This document shows, piece after piece, positions 52,196 to 61,483 of a stretch of 64,000 nucleotides of DNA (positions are counted from its first letter, which is position 1; each line of letters begins with the position of its first letter). The stretch is taken from NCBI GenBank assembly GCA_947632045.1, contig CANRNQ010000001.1:62001-126000 (forward strand), read 5' to 3'. Both the position numbers and the translations under genes were made by a program. The stretch is from an uncultured Clostridia bacterium. Lineage in GTDB: Bacteria; Bacillota; Clostridia; Oscillospirales; Acutalibacteraceae. Below the pieces are notes generated by a model. The model worked only from the letters and a program-made list of their open reading frames with translations, searched no databases and was not told where the DNA came from.

Positions 52196-52789
52196 ATGAT
52201 AAATCCCTTTAAAAAAACCGGCGGGGCCGACTTTATAATAGTCGGGCTCGGCAACCCCGGGCGAGAATATGAGCGCACCCGCCACAACGCCGGCTTTATA
52301 ACGCTTGACCTTTTGGCCGAAAAATATTCGATAAGCGTGAGCAGACTCAAGTTTCACGCGCTTACGGGGCTCGGGAGCATAGACGGGATAAAGGTAATGC
52401 TGTTAAAGCCGCAGACCTTTATGAACAAAAGCGGCGAGGCGGTCAGAGAGGCAATGAATTTTTACAAATTACCCCCCGAAAGGGTTGTTATAATATCAGA
52501 CGATATCTCGCTCGAGCCGGGCAGACTGCGCATAAGGCGAAAGGGCAGCGACGGCGGTCAAAAGGGGCTGCGCAGTATATTCGAGCTTTGCGGCACAAGC
52601 GACTTCCCGCGCATAAAGATGGGGGTCGGCGCAAAGCCGGAGCGCTTTGACCTTGCCGATTGGGTGCTGTCAAAGCTCACGGCGGACGACGAAAGGCTCT
52701 TTATCAAGGCCGCGCAGTCGGCGTGCGACGCGCTTCGTCTGATTATAAACGGCGAGACTGACAAGGCGATGAATCTTTATAACTCATAA
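52196..52789 (+). CDS. pth: Peptidyl-tRNA hydrolase
   Basis: The ATG of MINPFKKTGGADFI follows CAAGGAGCTGCTGCAAT; an upstream in-frame GTG has no ribosome site. The 197-residue enzyme recycles tRNA from aborted peptidyl-tRNA. Conserved features: IVGLGNPGREYERTRHNAGF with the catalytic His, LLKPQTFMNKSGEAV, VIISDDISLEPGRLRIRRKGSDGGQKGLRSI and FPRIKMGVGAKP. It ends 17 bases before mfd, so the two are surely co-transcribed. Confidence 0.96.
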   Translation: MINPFKKTGGADFIIVGLGNPGREYERTRHNAGFITLDLLAEKYSISVSRLKFHALTGLGSIDGIKVMLLKPQTFMNKSGEAVREAMNFYKLPPERVVIISDDISLEPGRLRIRRKGSDGGQKGLRSIFELCGTSDFPRIKMGVGAKPERFDLADWVLSKLTADDERLFIKAAQSACDALRLIINGETDKAMNLYNS

Positions 52790-52806
52790 CAACGCGGGGA
52801 CGGAAA

Positions 52807-55800
52807 ATGAAATTTATTCAAAATGAAACATCAGGGCTAAGAGAATACAAGCTGCTTAAGGCGGCGGTCAAATCGCACAGAGGGGCGGTGGTCGCGGCGG
52901 GGCTTACGACCTCTCTTAAATCGAATATCATACACACCCTTTGCGCCGAGCTCGGCTCAAGGGCTTTTGTCATTGTTGACGACGAGGCGCAGGCGCAGAC
53001 TCTCGCAAACGATCTCGCCTCTATGGGCGGCAAGCCGCTCGTGTATCCGGTGAGGGATTTCAACTTTAGAAATATGCAGAGCATATCAAAGGAGTACGAG
53101 CACAGCCGCATAAACGTGCTGAGCAAGATGCTCGCGGGAGATTACACGGCCGTGATAGCCTGCGCCGACGCGGCGGCGCAGTATACGATACCGCCCTATG
53201 CGCTCAAAAAAGCCTCTCTTGTTTTAAAAAGCGGCGGGCAGGCGAGCGTTGAGGATATAACCGAGGCGCTGCTGCTTGCGGGCTACGAGCGTTGCTCGCA
53301 GGTAGAGGGAGCGGGTCAGTTCGCCGTCAGAGGCGGAATAATCGACTTCTTTATGCCCGATTCGGAAAATCCGGTCAGAGTGGAGCTTTGGGGCGACGAG
53401 GTTGATACCTTAAACTACTTTGACGTTGAAACCCAGCGCAGGACGGATTATATAGAGGAGATAAAGCTCACGCCGTCGTCCGAGATACTTGTCGGCGACA
53501 GGGAGGAGCTTGCGCAGAGAATAGAGCATAAGGCGGGACTGCTAAAGGGAAAAAACGCGCCCAAGTCAAGGGAGATACTTTTCCGCGAGGCGGAGGATAT
53601 AAGAAACGGGGGCTTTTCCGGCTCTCTCGATAAATTCATAGGGCTTGTATATGATAAAACCGCAACCCTGTTCGACTACGCCGATGAGAACTCGATTTAT
53701 TTTATGTCCGAAAGCGCGAGAACGCGCGAGAGGCTGCGCTCGTATGAGAGGCTGTTTGAGGAGGAGCTTAAGGAGTGCTTTGCCCAGGGGATACTTTGCA
53801 GAGGCTTTGAAACATATTCGATAGACAAGGTCGCGATGAACTCGATATTTTCAAAAAACAGCTTCGTCTATCTCGACAACTTCGCCACCTCGGGCTATGA
53901 GCTGAAAATAGAGGAAATAGTCACGTTTAACCTAAAGCAACTGTCGCTGTGGAGCGGCTCGGTCAGGGTGTTGACGGAGGATCTAAGCGAAATGCGCGAT
54001 AAAGCCGGCGGCACGGTCATACTTGCCGGAACGGAAAAGGCGGCGAAATCGCTTGCGGCGGAGCTTAGCGAAAAGGGCTACAACTCGGAATATGCAAACG
54101 ACGTTGAAAAGCCGCAAAGGGGGTCTATATACGTTTTGCCCGGCGGGCTTTCCGCCGGCTTTGAATACCCGCAGACGGGCTTTACACTAATTACACACGG
54201 CATATCGGGCAAGACCAAAAGGCGCAGACGCGCAAAGGATAAAAACTCGCGCAGAATATATTCGCTTTCAGAGCTGTCGGAAGGCGACTATGTGGTTCAT
54301 TCAATGCACGGCATAGGAATATTTATGGGCATACATAAGATAGAGGTTCAGGGGGTAGTCAAGGACTATATAAAGGTGGAGTACGCCAAAAAGGACACCC
54401 TCTATGTTCCCGTTACACAGCTTGACCTCATATCAAAATATATAGGGCCGAGCGAGAACTCGGCGGTGAGGATAAGCAGGCTCGGAAGCGGAGATTGGCA
54501 GAGAACAAAGGCGAGGGTACGCAAGAACGTAAAGGATATAGCGGAGGAGCTGACGCGGCTTTACGCCGAGAGAATGGCTGCGCCCGGATATGCTTTTTCG
54601 CCCGACGGCGAATGGCAGCGCGATTTTGAAGCGGGCTTTGAGTATGAGGAAACCGACGACCAGATGCGCTGTATAGACGAGATAAAAAGGGATATGGAGC
54701 GCACCGCGCCCATGGACAGACTGCTGTGCGGAGACGTAGGCTTCGGCAAGACGGAGGTCGCGCTCAGAGCCGCGTTCAAGTGCGTTTCAGATTCAAAGCA
54801 GTGCGTTTTGCTCTGCCCGACTACTATACTCGCCTGGCAGCATTATCAGACGGCTATGAACAGATTTGAGGGCTTCCCCGTAAGGATAGAGCTTTTGAGC
54901 CGCTTCCGCACGCCGAAGCAGCAGGAAAATATAATAAAGAAGCTTTCAAGCGGCGAGATAGATATGGTGATAGGAACTCATCGCGTGGTGCAAAGCGACG
55001 TTAGCTTTCGCAACCTCGGACTTGTAATAATAGACGAGGAGCAGCGCTTTGGTGTGGCTCAAAAGGAGAGGTTCAAGGAAATATGTAAAAACGTAGACGT
55101 TCTCACGCTTTCGGCCACGCCGATACCGCGAACTCTGAATATGGCCATGAGCGGCATACGCGATATGAGCACGCTTGAGGACGCGCCGCAGGACAGACAC
55201 CCGGTGCAGACCTATGTTTTAGAGCACGACGACGGTATAATAGCCGAGGCGATAAGGCGCGAGCTGCGCCGCGGGGGACAGGCGTTTTATCTGCACAACA
55301 GGGTCGAGTCTATCGACAGCTGCGCTGCAAGGCTGCGCAGGCTTGTGCCGGAGGCTAAGATAGCCGTGGCGCACGGAAAGATGTCAGAAAACGAGCTTTC
55401 GGATATATGGCAGAGAATGCTTGAGCAGGATATAAACCTGCTTGTTTCGACCACTATAATAGAAACGGGCATAGATTTGCCGAACGCAAACACGCTTATA
55501 ATAGAGGACGCCGACCGCATGGGACTTTCACAGCTCCATCAGCTAAGGGGCAGGGTCGGCAGAAGCACAAGGAGGGCGTACGCGTATTTTACCTTTAGGC
55601 CGCAGAAGGTGCTGACTGAGATATCGCAGAAGAGATTGAACGCGATAAAGGAATTTACGGAATTTGGCTCGGGATTTAAAATAGCCATGCGCGACCTTGA
55701 GCTCAGGGGAGCCGGAAACGTGCTCGGAGCTCAGCAGCACGGGCATATGGAGGACGTAGGCTACGATATGTATCTGCGCCTGCTCGGAGAGGCCTTGAAC

Positions 55801-56277
55801 GAGGCAAAGGGCGAAAAGCCGGAAACGCCGGAGGAGCTCGAGTGCCTTGTGGACGTTCAGGTTCAGGCTCATATTCCCGAAAGCTATATAGAATCCCTCG
55901 GGCAGCGGCTCGACATATATAAGAAAATATCGGACATACGCAGCCGCGAGGACGCGCGGGACGTCACCGACGAGCTTATAGACCGCTTCGGCGACCCGCC
56001 CAAGGCGGTGCTCGGACTTGTCAACGTAGCCTTGACGCGCTCGCTTGCCGCCTCAAAGGGAATATATGAGATCAAGCAAAACGGCACGACGATAATGCTC
56101 TATACAAATAATATAAAAACGCCCTTCGTCGGCGAGGTTATAAACAAATTCAAGGGTTCGGCCTTTTTAAACGCGGGAAACAAGCCGTATATCGCCGTTA
56201 AATTTCAAAACGGATTATCGCCCAACGAGATGCTGAAGGACATATTTTTTGACTTTGAAGCGGAAAAGCAGAGGTAA
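52807..56277 (+). CDS. mfd: Transcription-repair coupling factor
   Basis: The 1156-residue protein is full length. It removes RNA polymerase stalled at DNA lesions and recruits UvrA. N-terminal UvrB-like region (about 1-330): FNFRNMQSISKEYEHSRINVL and GQFAVRGGIIDFFMPDSENPVRVELWGDEVDTL. RNA polymerase-interacting domain (about 480-550): LSEGDYVVHSMHGIGIFMG and DYIKVEYAKKDTLYVPV. RecG-like translocase (about 600-960): Walker A LLCGDVGFGKTEVALRAAFK, DEEQRFGV, LSATPIPRTLNMA, RGRVGRS. A C-terminal TRCF domain follows (about 1010-1110). Shine-Dalgarno is ACGCGGGGACGG. Confidence 0.97.
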   Translation: MKFIQNETSGLREYKLLKAAVKSHRGAVVAAGLTTSLKSNIIHTLCAELGSRAFVIVDDEAQAQTLANDLASMGGKPLVYPVRDFNFRNMQSISKEYEHSRINVLSKMLAGDYTAVIACADAAAQYTIPPYALKKASLVLKSGGQASVEDITEALLLAGYERCSQVEGAGQFAVRGGIIDFFMPDSENPVRVELWGDEVDTLNYFDVETQRRTDYIEEIKLTPSSEILVGDREELAQRIEHKAGLLKGKNAPKSREILFREAEDIRNGGFSGSLDKFIGLVYDKTATLFDYADENSIYFMSESARTRERLRSYERLFEEELKECFAQGILCRGFETYSIDKVAMNSIFSKNSFVYLDNFATSGYELKIEEIVTFNLKQLSLWSGSVRVLTEDLSEMRDKAGGTVILAGTEKAAKSLAAELSEKGYNSEYANDVEKPQRGSIYVLPGGLSAGFEYPQTGFTLITHGISGKTKRRRRAKDKNSRRIYSLSELSEGDYVVHSMHGIGIFMGIHKIEVQGVVKDYIKVEYAKKDTLYVPVTQLDLISKYIGPSENSAVRISRLGSGDWQRTKARVRKNVKDIAEELTRLYAERMAAPGYAFSPDGEWQRDFEAGFEYEETDDQMRCIDEIKRDMERTAPMDRLLCGDVGFGKTEVALRAAFKCVSDSKQCVLLCPTTILAWQHYQTAMNRFEGFPVRIELLSRFRTPKQQENIIKKLSSGEIDMVIGTHRVVQSDVSFRNLGLVIIDEEQRFGVAQKERFKEICKNVDVLTLSATPIPRTLNMAMSGIRDMSTLEDAPQDRHPVQTYVLEHDDGIIAEAIRRELRRGGQAFYLHNRVESIDSCAARLRRLVPEAKIAVAHGKMSENELSDIWQRMLEQDINLLVSTTIIETGIDLPNANTLIIEDADRMGLSQLHQLRGRVGRSTRRAYAYFTFRPQKVLTEISQKRLNAIKEFTEFGSGFKIAMRDLELRGAGNVLGAQQHGHMEDVGYDMYLRLLGEALNEAKGEKPETPEELECLVDVQVQAHIPESYIESLGQRLDIYKKISDIRSREDARDVTDELIDRFGDPPKAVLGLVNVALTRSLAASKGIYEIKQNGTTIMLYTNNIKTPFVGEVINKFKGSAFLNAGNKPYIAVKFQNGLSPNEMLKDIFFDFEAEKQR

Positions 56278-56334
56278 AATAGCGCCGGAAACGGGAGAAA
56301 ATATGAATTTGTTTTAAATACCGACGATTTTATA

Positions 56335-56363
56335 TAGACAAATTGATTAAAAAAGAGTATAAT
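56335..56363 (+). promoter_or_regulatory. Promoter of the foldase-like lipoprotein gene
   Basis: TAGACA (56335-56340) and TATAAT (56358-56363) with a 17-base spacer, 40 bases before the start codon. Confidence 0.7.
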
Positions 56364-56402
56364 ATTATCGCTTTTTGAAATTTGAAAGGACGGTCAATAA
56401 AA

Positions 56403-57575
56403 ATGAAGATACTGAAAAAGGCGGCTGCCGCAGCTTTGGCGGCCGGATTGCTCGTTACAGCGACAAGCTGCGCGGACACAACATGGTCCTATAAGGACGA
56501 CAAAAACACCCTGCCGATAGGCGCTTATATTTATTATATGACGGGAGCTTACAGCTACGCTCAGCAGACCGCTCAGTCAGAGGTGGAGGTAAGCACCGAC
56601 GCTGAGGGCGCTACCGAGGCGACGGAGGCCGTTGACGTTATGACCGCAAAGATCAAGGACGAAAACGGCGACAAGGAGATAAGCGGCAAGGAGTATATAC
56701 TCAACACGGCGGATAACAGCTGCAAGTCGCTGCTCTATACTCTCAAAAAGTTTGATGAGCTCGGGCTAAAGCTTACGGACGACGAACAGACCCAGATAGA
56801 CAACCTCGCCTCGCAAAGCTGGGTATATAACGGAAAGTCATATGAAAAATTCGGCATTTCGCAGGATTCCTACAAGCTCGCTTATGCGGAGTTCAATGTT
56901 AAATACGAGGATGTATTTAAGGCGATGTATAACAAGGGCGGCGAAAAAGAGGTTTCCGACAGCGATTTGCAGAAGTACTACACGACGGAGTATGTGGATT
57001 ATTCGTACCTGCCAATGAACCTCTACACCACAGAGGAATCGACCGACGAGTCTTCGGATTCGTCAGCCTCGGCGACCAAGGCTTTAAGCGACGACGAGAT
57101 AAAGAAGGCCAAGGAAAAGTTTGAGGAATATTCAAAGCAGTTAAACGACGGCTCAAAGACGTTTGAGGACATTGACACGGAGTTTATGAAGGATCAGGGC
57201 GCTTCAACCAGCTCCGCCACAAGCAACCAGGAGATACTCGACCAGTCGTCGGCTCCGGCTGATATAATCACGGCGGTAAAGGATCTTAAAAACAAGCAGT
57301 CTAAGGTCATCACAGTCGGCGAGGGCGACAGCGCCGTTATGTATCTTGTATACAGAGGCGACATAAACGATTATGTGGACAACCTCAAAAACGAGGATAC
57401 TCGCTACACCGTGCTTACTAAGATGAAGAGCGAAGAATTTAACGACTATATGAACGAGCAGGCGAAGAAATACGAGGCTCAGAAGAACGATTCCGCAATG
57501 TCGACATACACTCCGGAGGAGCTTGAAAAGAAGATGAAGGAGCTTCAGGCTGAAAACTCATCGACTGCGGCATAA
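56403..57575 (+). CDS. Lipoprotein with SurA/PrsA-like foldase features (putative)
   Basis: The ATG of MKILKKAAAAAL follows GAAAGGACGG; the product has 390 residues. A lipoprotein signal ends TATSC (Cys23; the -3 position is Ala, so the lipobox is atypical). The remaining protein is helical and charged, with the SurA_N-like arrangement of an N-terminal helical domain (about 80-180), a middle segment (SDSDLQKYYTTEYVDYSYL ... KAKEKFEEYSKQLNDGSKTFEDIDTEF) like parvulin-flanking helices, and a long C-terminal helix. A clear parvulin active site is not visible. Such proteins assist folding of exported proteins outside the membrane. The assignment is from architecture, so it is moderate. Confidence 0.65.
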   Translation: MKILKKAAAAALAAGLLVTATSCADTTWSYKDDKNTLPIGAYIYYMTGAYSYAQQTAQSEVEVSTDAEGATEATEAVDVMTAKIKDENGDKEISGKEYILNTADNSCKSLLYTLKKFDELGLKLTDDEQTQIDNLASQSWVYNGKSYEKFGISQDSYKLAYAEFNVKYEDVFKAMYNKGGEKEVSDSDLQKYYTTEYVDYSYLPMNLYTTEESTDESSDSSASATKALSDDEIKKAKEKFEEYSKQLNDGSKTFEDIDTEFMKDQGASTSSATSNQEILDQSSAPADIITAVKDLKNKQSKVITVGEGDSAVMYLVYRGDINDYVDNLKNEDTRYTVLTKMKSEEFNDYMNEQAKKYEAQKNDSAMSTYTPEELEKKMKELQAENSSTAA

Positions 57576-57596
57576 AAAATAAAAGACAAAAGATTT

Positions 57597-57687
57597 ATCC
57601 CCATAGCTTTGGGAGGATCCCGGGTCATAAATGCGGTATCTGCAATTGACGTCGGCGCGCTCTACCCTTGCTATGGGGATTTTTTTG
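57597..57687 (+). ncRNA. Branched terminator-like RNA element
   Basis: ATCCCCATAGC (57597-57607) pairs perfectly with GCTATGGGGAT (57670-57680) and is followed by seven T residues. The 62-base insert contains GGGA-GGA-TCCC (57611-57621) and GGGT/ACCC (57622-57625 with 57664-57667). It is either an elaborate terminator for the foldase gene, whose stop is 22 bases upstream, or a small structured RNA. I cannot match it to a known riboswitch. The 523-base gap 57576-58098 also holds repeat copy D. Confidence 0.5.
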
Positions 57688-57815
57688 AATATGACCGCCC
57701 GAAGAGGGCGGGCTTTAGAGCTTTTCGGGGAGAGGGCCTTGGGTTAAGGCGCACCCTCGGGGTATTTGGGCTGTCGCGGCGGCTCGTTTAAGCTTAGCTT
57801 ACGCGTCATACTTTT

Positions 57816-57945
57816 CGGGCGGCGACCCACGCGGCTCCGCCGCGTGGAAAAACGCGGCGGGCAAGCTTTGCTGAAAAGGCGCATTCCACCGCCGCCGCCC
57901 GCGTTTTTCGGTTCCGCGCCGCAGGCGCGGAACTGTCGCCGCCCG
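57816..57945. repeat. GC-rich palindromic intergenic repeat, copy D
   Basis: Ends CGGGCGGCGACC and (T)GTCGCCGCCCG. Hairpin arms CACGCGGC and GCCGCGTG, core AAAAACGCGGC, spacer, a slightly altered core GCCCGCGTTTTT, and hairpin arms TTCCGCGCC and GGCGCGGAA. Same orientation as A and B. Confidence 0.85.
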
Positions 57946-58070
57946 AAGCCTTCACCCTTCACCATAATTACGGGCGGGCAAAGCGACAGCCCACCCAAAG
58001 CTCACCGTGAAAATACTCGCGAGCTACAAAAGCGTCCGCCGACTGCGCCAAAACAAAAAAGCCAAAAATA

Positions 58071-58095
58071 ATCCCGCCGATCTTTTCGGCGGGAT
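58071..58095 (-). terminator. Terminator of the second lipoprotein gene
   Basis: ATCCCGCCGA (58071-58080) pairs with TCGGCGGGAT (58086-58095); on the minus strand it is followed by TATTTTTGG. Confidence 0.85.
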
Positions 58096-58098
58096 AGC

Positions 58099-58599
58099 TT
58101 ATTTTGCCTTGTCAAATATCTTCGTTATCTTATCGCGGCGCTCCTTGTGAGCCTTGTCCGGATTGTCGCCTGTTGATTTCGGATCGTTATAAATCATCAT
58201 ATACTTGTCATTATCCGAAAGCTCGGCGTAAACGTCCGAAATTCCAAGCATATTGAATTTGCCGCTCTCCTTTATGTCCGATATTATTTTAGAGGCTGTG
58301 TCGCTAAGCTTATCGGAGTTAAATTCGTAAATTTCCAGCAGAGCGTTGCCTCCGTCAAGCTGTATCGCAAATCTGTATCCGCCCTCCGCGCCTATAACGT
58401 CGCTCTGCATAACCGTCGCCTCCTCGGGGATAAGCTTGTCCTTGTTCAAATCGGCGCAAAGTTGCTTGAGACCGGATTGCTCGATTTTCTCTATCTTGAC
58501 GGTTTCGCTCATGCTCTGCGGAGCCGTCGCGCAGCCGGTAGACGAAAGAATACAAACCGCAGCCATGAGCGCGGCGATTATTTTGGCAAATTTTTTCAT
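58099..58599 (-). CDS. Small lipoprotein of unknown function
   Basis: The ATG of MKKFAKIIAALM follows GAAGGGGAAATCGAT; the longer frame lacks a ribosome site. The 166-residue product has a lipoprotein signal ending SSTGC (Cys23). The mature part is an alpha/beta domain with YRFAIQLDGGNALLEIYEFNSDKLSDTASKIISDIKESG, and a charged C-terminus (DKAHKERRDKITKIFDKAK). It resembles small clostridial lipoproteins of unknown role. It should sit on the outer membrane face. The gene is monocistronic and convergent with the foldase gene. Confidence 0.8.
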   Translation of the reverse strand: MKKFAKIIAALMAAVCILSSTGCATAPQSMSETVKIEKIEQSGLKQLCADLNKDKLIPEEATVMQSDVIGAEGGYRFAIQLDGGNALLEIYEFNSDKLSDTASKIISDIKESGKFNMLGISDVYAELSDNDKYMMIYNDPKSTGDNPDKAHKERRDKITKIFDKAK

Positions 58600-58779
58600 A
58601 TCGATTTCCCCTTCAAATTTTAGTTGCTCTTTGTCGCTTATTCTTTTATCCGCTTTGTAAAAAAGCAGATTTGGCGTTAAACTTATACCGTACAATTATA
58701 TCGTAAATGAACGCGAATTACAAGTGAAATAAAAAGATTTGGTAAAAATTCCTCTTGACAAGGCGCGATAAGCATATTG

Positions 58780-58808
58780 TTGATTATTCCGGCGGATTGT
58801 GGTAACAT
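58780..58808 (+). promoter_or_regulatory. Putative promoter of the aminotransferase-trpS unit
   Basis: TTGATT (58780-58785) and TAACAT (58803-58808), spacer 17 bases, about 75 bases before the aminotransferase start. Confidence 0.5.
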
Positions 58809-58881
58809 ATTAAGCGAAGACTTTTTTCAATCAGCGAAGAATTTATATAAATAAATCTTAAAATCGAAAGGACGGTTCAAT

Positions 58882-60072
58882 ATGGAATACATTTTTTCGG
58901 ACAGAGTAAGCAATTTAAAACCATCGGCTATAAGAGAAATCTTTAAGTACGCCGCCGACCCCGAGGTCATCTCCCTTTCCGCGGGAAACCCATCTCCGGA
59001 CGCGTTTCCGGCAAAGGAAATAGCGGAAATATCCGCCGATATTTTAAAGAAAAACCCGATAGCGGCGCTCCAGTACAGCGTGACGGAGGGCTACACTCCT
59101 CTGCGAAACAGATTAAAAACCTACCTCAAGAGCAAATATAATATAGGCAGCGAAAACGACTCGATACTCATCACCTCCGGCGCGCAGCAGATAATGGATC
59201 TTGCGTCAAAATCTCTCATAAACGAGCACGACGTAGTTATATGCGAGGCTCCAAGCTTTATCGGTTCGCTCAACACCTTCCGCTCATACAACTGCCGGCT
59301 CAGAGGAGTTACGGTAGAGAGCGACGGTATGAATATGGACGAGCTTGAAAACGCGCTCAAAACGGAAGAAAACGTGAAGCTGATATACACGATACCAAAC
59401 TTTCAAAACCCCTCCGGCGTTACCATGAGCTTTGAAAAAAGAAAGAGGCTTTATGAGCTCGCTAAAAAGTACGGGGTCATGATAATCGAGGACAATCCCT
59501 ACGGAGATTTGCGCTATACCGGCGAGGATATTCCGGCTATAAAGAGCCTTGATAAGGATAACATAGTCATTTACGCAGGCTCCTTTTCAAAGACGATAGC
59601 TCCCGGACTGCGCGTGGCGTTTGCTGTGGCTCCAAATCCCGTTTTCCAGAAGATGGTTGTCTGCAAGCAGGGACAGGACGTTCACACGAATATATGGTCG
59701 CAGATAGTTGTAGACGAGTTTATGGCGAGGTACGACTATGAGGAGCATCTTGAAAGGCTGCGCAGAATATACAGCAAAAAGGCGGACTATATGTCCTATC
59801 TGCTCGACGCATATCTGCCGCCTCAGATGAGCTACAATAAGATAGAGGGCGGTCTATTCACCGTCTGCACGCTTCCCGACGGCATAGATATGCAGGAATT
59901 TTGCCGCGAGCTGGTAAAGCGCAAGGTATGCGTGGTGCCGGGAAACGCGTTTTTGACGGACGAGAACGAGCCCTGCAATAATTTCAGGATAAACTTTTCA
60001 ACGCCGACGGACGAGCAGCTTAAAAAGGGAATAAAAGTTATAGGCGAGCTTGCAAAAGAGATGATTAAATAA
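58882..60072 (+). CDS. PLP-dependent aminotransferase (fold type I, aminoadipate/MocR-like subgroup)
   Basis: The 396-residue enzyme has the class I/II aminotransferase fold. It starts FSDRVSNLKPSAIREIFKYAADPEVISLSAGNPSPDAFP, contains YTIPNFQNPSGVTMS, and carries the PLP lysine Lys237 in YAGSFSKTIAPGLRVAF. The substrate-carboxylate Arg lies in NNFRINFS near the C-terminus. This subgroup includes 2-aminoadipate/aromatic aminotransferases and the catalytic half of MocR regulators; no HTH domain is attached. Shine-Dalgarno is GAAAGGACGG. trpS follows after 26 bases, so the two are one operon, and a role with aromatic amino acids is plausible. Confidence 0.92.
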   Translation: MEYIFSDRVSNLKPSAIREIFKYAADPEVISLSAGNPSPDAFPAKEIAEISADILKKNPIAALQYSVTEGYTPLRNRLKTYLKSKYNIGSENDSILITSGAQQIMDLASKSLINEHDVVICEAPSFIGSLNTFRSYNCRLRGVTVESDGMNMDELENALKTEENVKLIYTIPNFQNPSGVTMSFEKRKRLYELAKKYGVMIIEDNPYGDLRYTGEDIPAIKSLDKDNIVIYAGSFSKTIAPGLRVAFAVAPNPVFQKMVVCKQGQDVHTNIWSQIVVDEFMARYDYEEHLERLRRIYSKKADYMSYLLDAYLPPQMSYNKIEGGLFTVCTLPDGIDMQEFCRELVKRKVCVVPGNAFLTDENEPCNNFRINFSTPTDEQLKKGIKVIGELAKEMIK

Positions 60073-60098
60073 TCGGCGTTTTTTAGGAGGTAAGATTT

Positions 60099-61112
60099 AT
60101 GGAACAGCAACCGGCACAGGAAAAGAAAAAGATAATATTCAGCGCGATACAGCCGAGCGGCACGGTGACTCTCGGCAACTATTTCGGCGCGCTTAAAAAT
60201 TGGGTCAGCCTTCAGGACGAATATAACTGCGTGTTTGCCCTTGCTGATCTTCACACAATAACGGTAAGGCAGGAGCCCGCAAAGTTTCGCTCCCGCATAT
60301 ACGAGGTTTACGCCCTGCTGCTCGCCTGCGGGATAGACGTGGAGAAAACCCTCTTTTTTATACAGAGCCATGTTTCGGCTCATGCACAGCTCGCTTGGGT
60401 GCTCAACTGCTACACTCAGTTCGGCGAGCTCTCAAGAATGACTCAATTTAAGGACAAGAGCGCAAAGCACGCCGATAACGTAAACGCCGGACTTTTTACA
60501 TACCCGAGCCTTATGGCCGCAGACATTCTTCTTTATCAGGCCGATATGGTTCCCGTCGGAGCCGACCAGAAGCAGCATCTGGAGCTTACAAGAAATATAG
60601 CCGAGCGCTTCAACGGCATTTACGGCAACGTGTTTAAGGTGCCCGAACCGTATATACCAAAGGTCGGCGCCCGCGTTATGTCGCTTCAGGACCCGAGTAA
60701 AAAAATGAGTAAGTCGGACGAGAACGCCAATTCCTACGTTGCCGTTCTCGACAAGCCCGAGGTCATAATGAAGAAATTTAAGCGCGCCATTACCGACAGC
60801 GAGGCTAAGGTGCGCTATGCCGAGGGCAAGGACGGAATAAACAACCTCATGGGTATTTACTCGGCGGTAACCGGCAGGAGCATGGACGAGATAGAAAGCG
60901 AGTTTGACGGCAGGGGCTACGGCGATTTCAAGACTGCGGTAGGCGAGGCGGTAGTAGAGCATTTGCGACCGATACAGGAGAGCTTCGAGCGATACATAAA
61001 CGACAAGGCTTATCTTGAAGACTGCTACAAAAAAAGCGCCGACGCTGCGCGCAGGATAGCGCAGAGGACGCTCGACAAGGCGATGAAAAAAGTGGGCTTT
61101 GTAATCGGATAG
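60099..61112 (+). CDS. trpS: Tryptophanyl-tRNA synthetase
   Basis: The 337-residue class I synthetase charges tRNA-Trp. It has the HIGH-equivalent IQPSGTVTLGNYFGALKNWV, the segment YPSLMAADILLYQADMVPVGADQKQHLELTRNIAERFN, and KMSKS as DPSKKMSKSDENA. The length is typical for the bacterial enzyme. The ATG follows AGGAGGTAAGATTT. It is downstream of the aminotransferase in one operon. No T-box leader lies directly before it. Confidence 0.97.
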   Translation: MEQQPAQEKKKIIFSAIQPSGTVTLGNYFGALKNWVSLQDEYNCVFALADLHTITVRQEPAKFRSRIYEVYALLLACGIDVEKTLFFIQSHVSAHAQLAWVLNCYTQFGELSRMTQFKDKSAKHADNVNAGLFTYPSLMAADILLYQADMVPVGADQKQHLELTRNIAERFNGIYGNVFKVPEPYIPKVGARVMSLQDPSKKMSKSDENANSYVAVLDKPEVIMKKFKRAITDSEAKVRYAEGKDGINNLMGIYSAVTGRSMDEIESEFDGRGYGDFKTAVGEAVVEHLRPIQESFERYINDKAYLEDCYKKSADAARRIAQRTLDKAMKKVGFVIG

Positions 61113-61203
61113 CGTGTGGCTCAACGGCGGCGCGACGGTTACTGCGAGCGTTTGGGTGCGTCGCGACTGCGCGTTTATGCTTTGCGGTAGAGCGAAGGCT
61201 ATT

Positions 61204-61341
61204 CGGGCGGCGACCGCTCCTTTCCGCCTCCGGCGGAAAGGAACCCAAAAAACGCGGAGGAAAGTATTTTGGCAGAGGCAGCGCCCTGTCCCCCGCCGCG
61301 TTTTTTCGCCCGCGCCGCAGGCGCGGGCGGGTCGCCGCCCG
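61204..61341. repeat. GC-rich palindromic intergenic repeat, copy E
   Basis: Ends CGGGCGGCGACC and GGTCGCCGCCCG are perfectly complementary. Hairpin arms CTTTCCGCC and GGCGGAAAG come first, then core AAAAAACGCGG, spacer, core GCCGCGTTTTTT, and hairpin arms GCCCGCGCC and GGCGCGGGC. Same orientation as copy C. It fills the middle of the 371-base gap 61113-61483, which holds no gene. Confidence 0.88.
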
Positions 61342-61483
61342 AAACCCTTACCACCCGCAATGCGATTTGAGAGAATCGGCGCGGCGCGCATAAATAAAAC
61401 CGCCTAAGATTCAATGCAGCCTGCGCCGCCTGCGGAAATATCATAAAATCTTATTTATTCGAACCGAAAAGAGGTGAAGCGGA

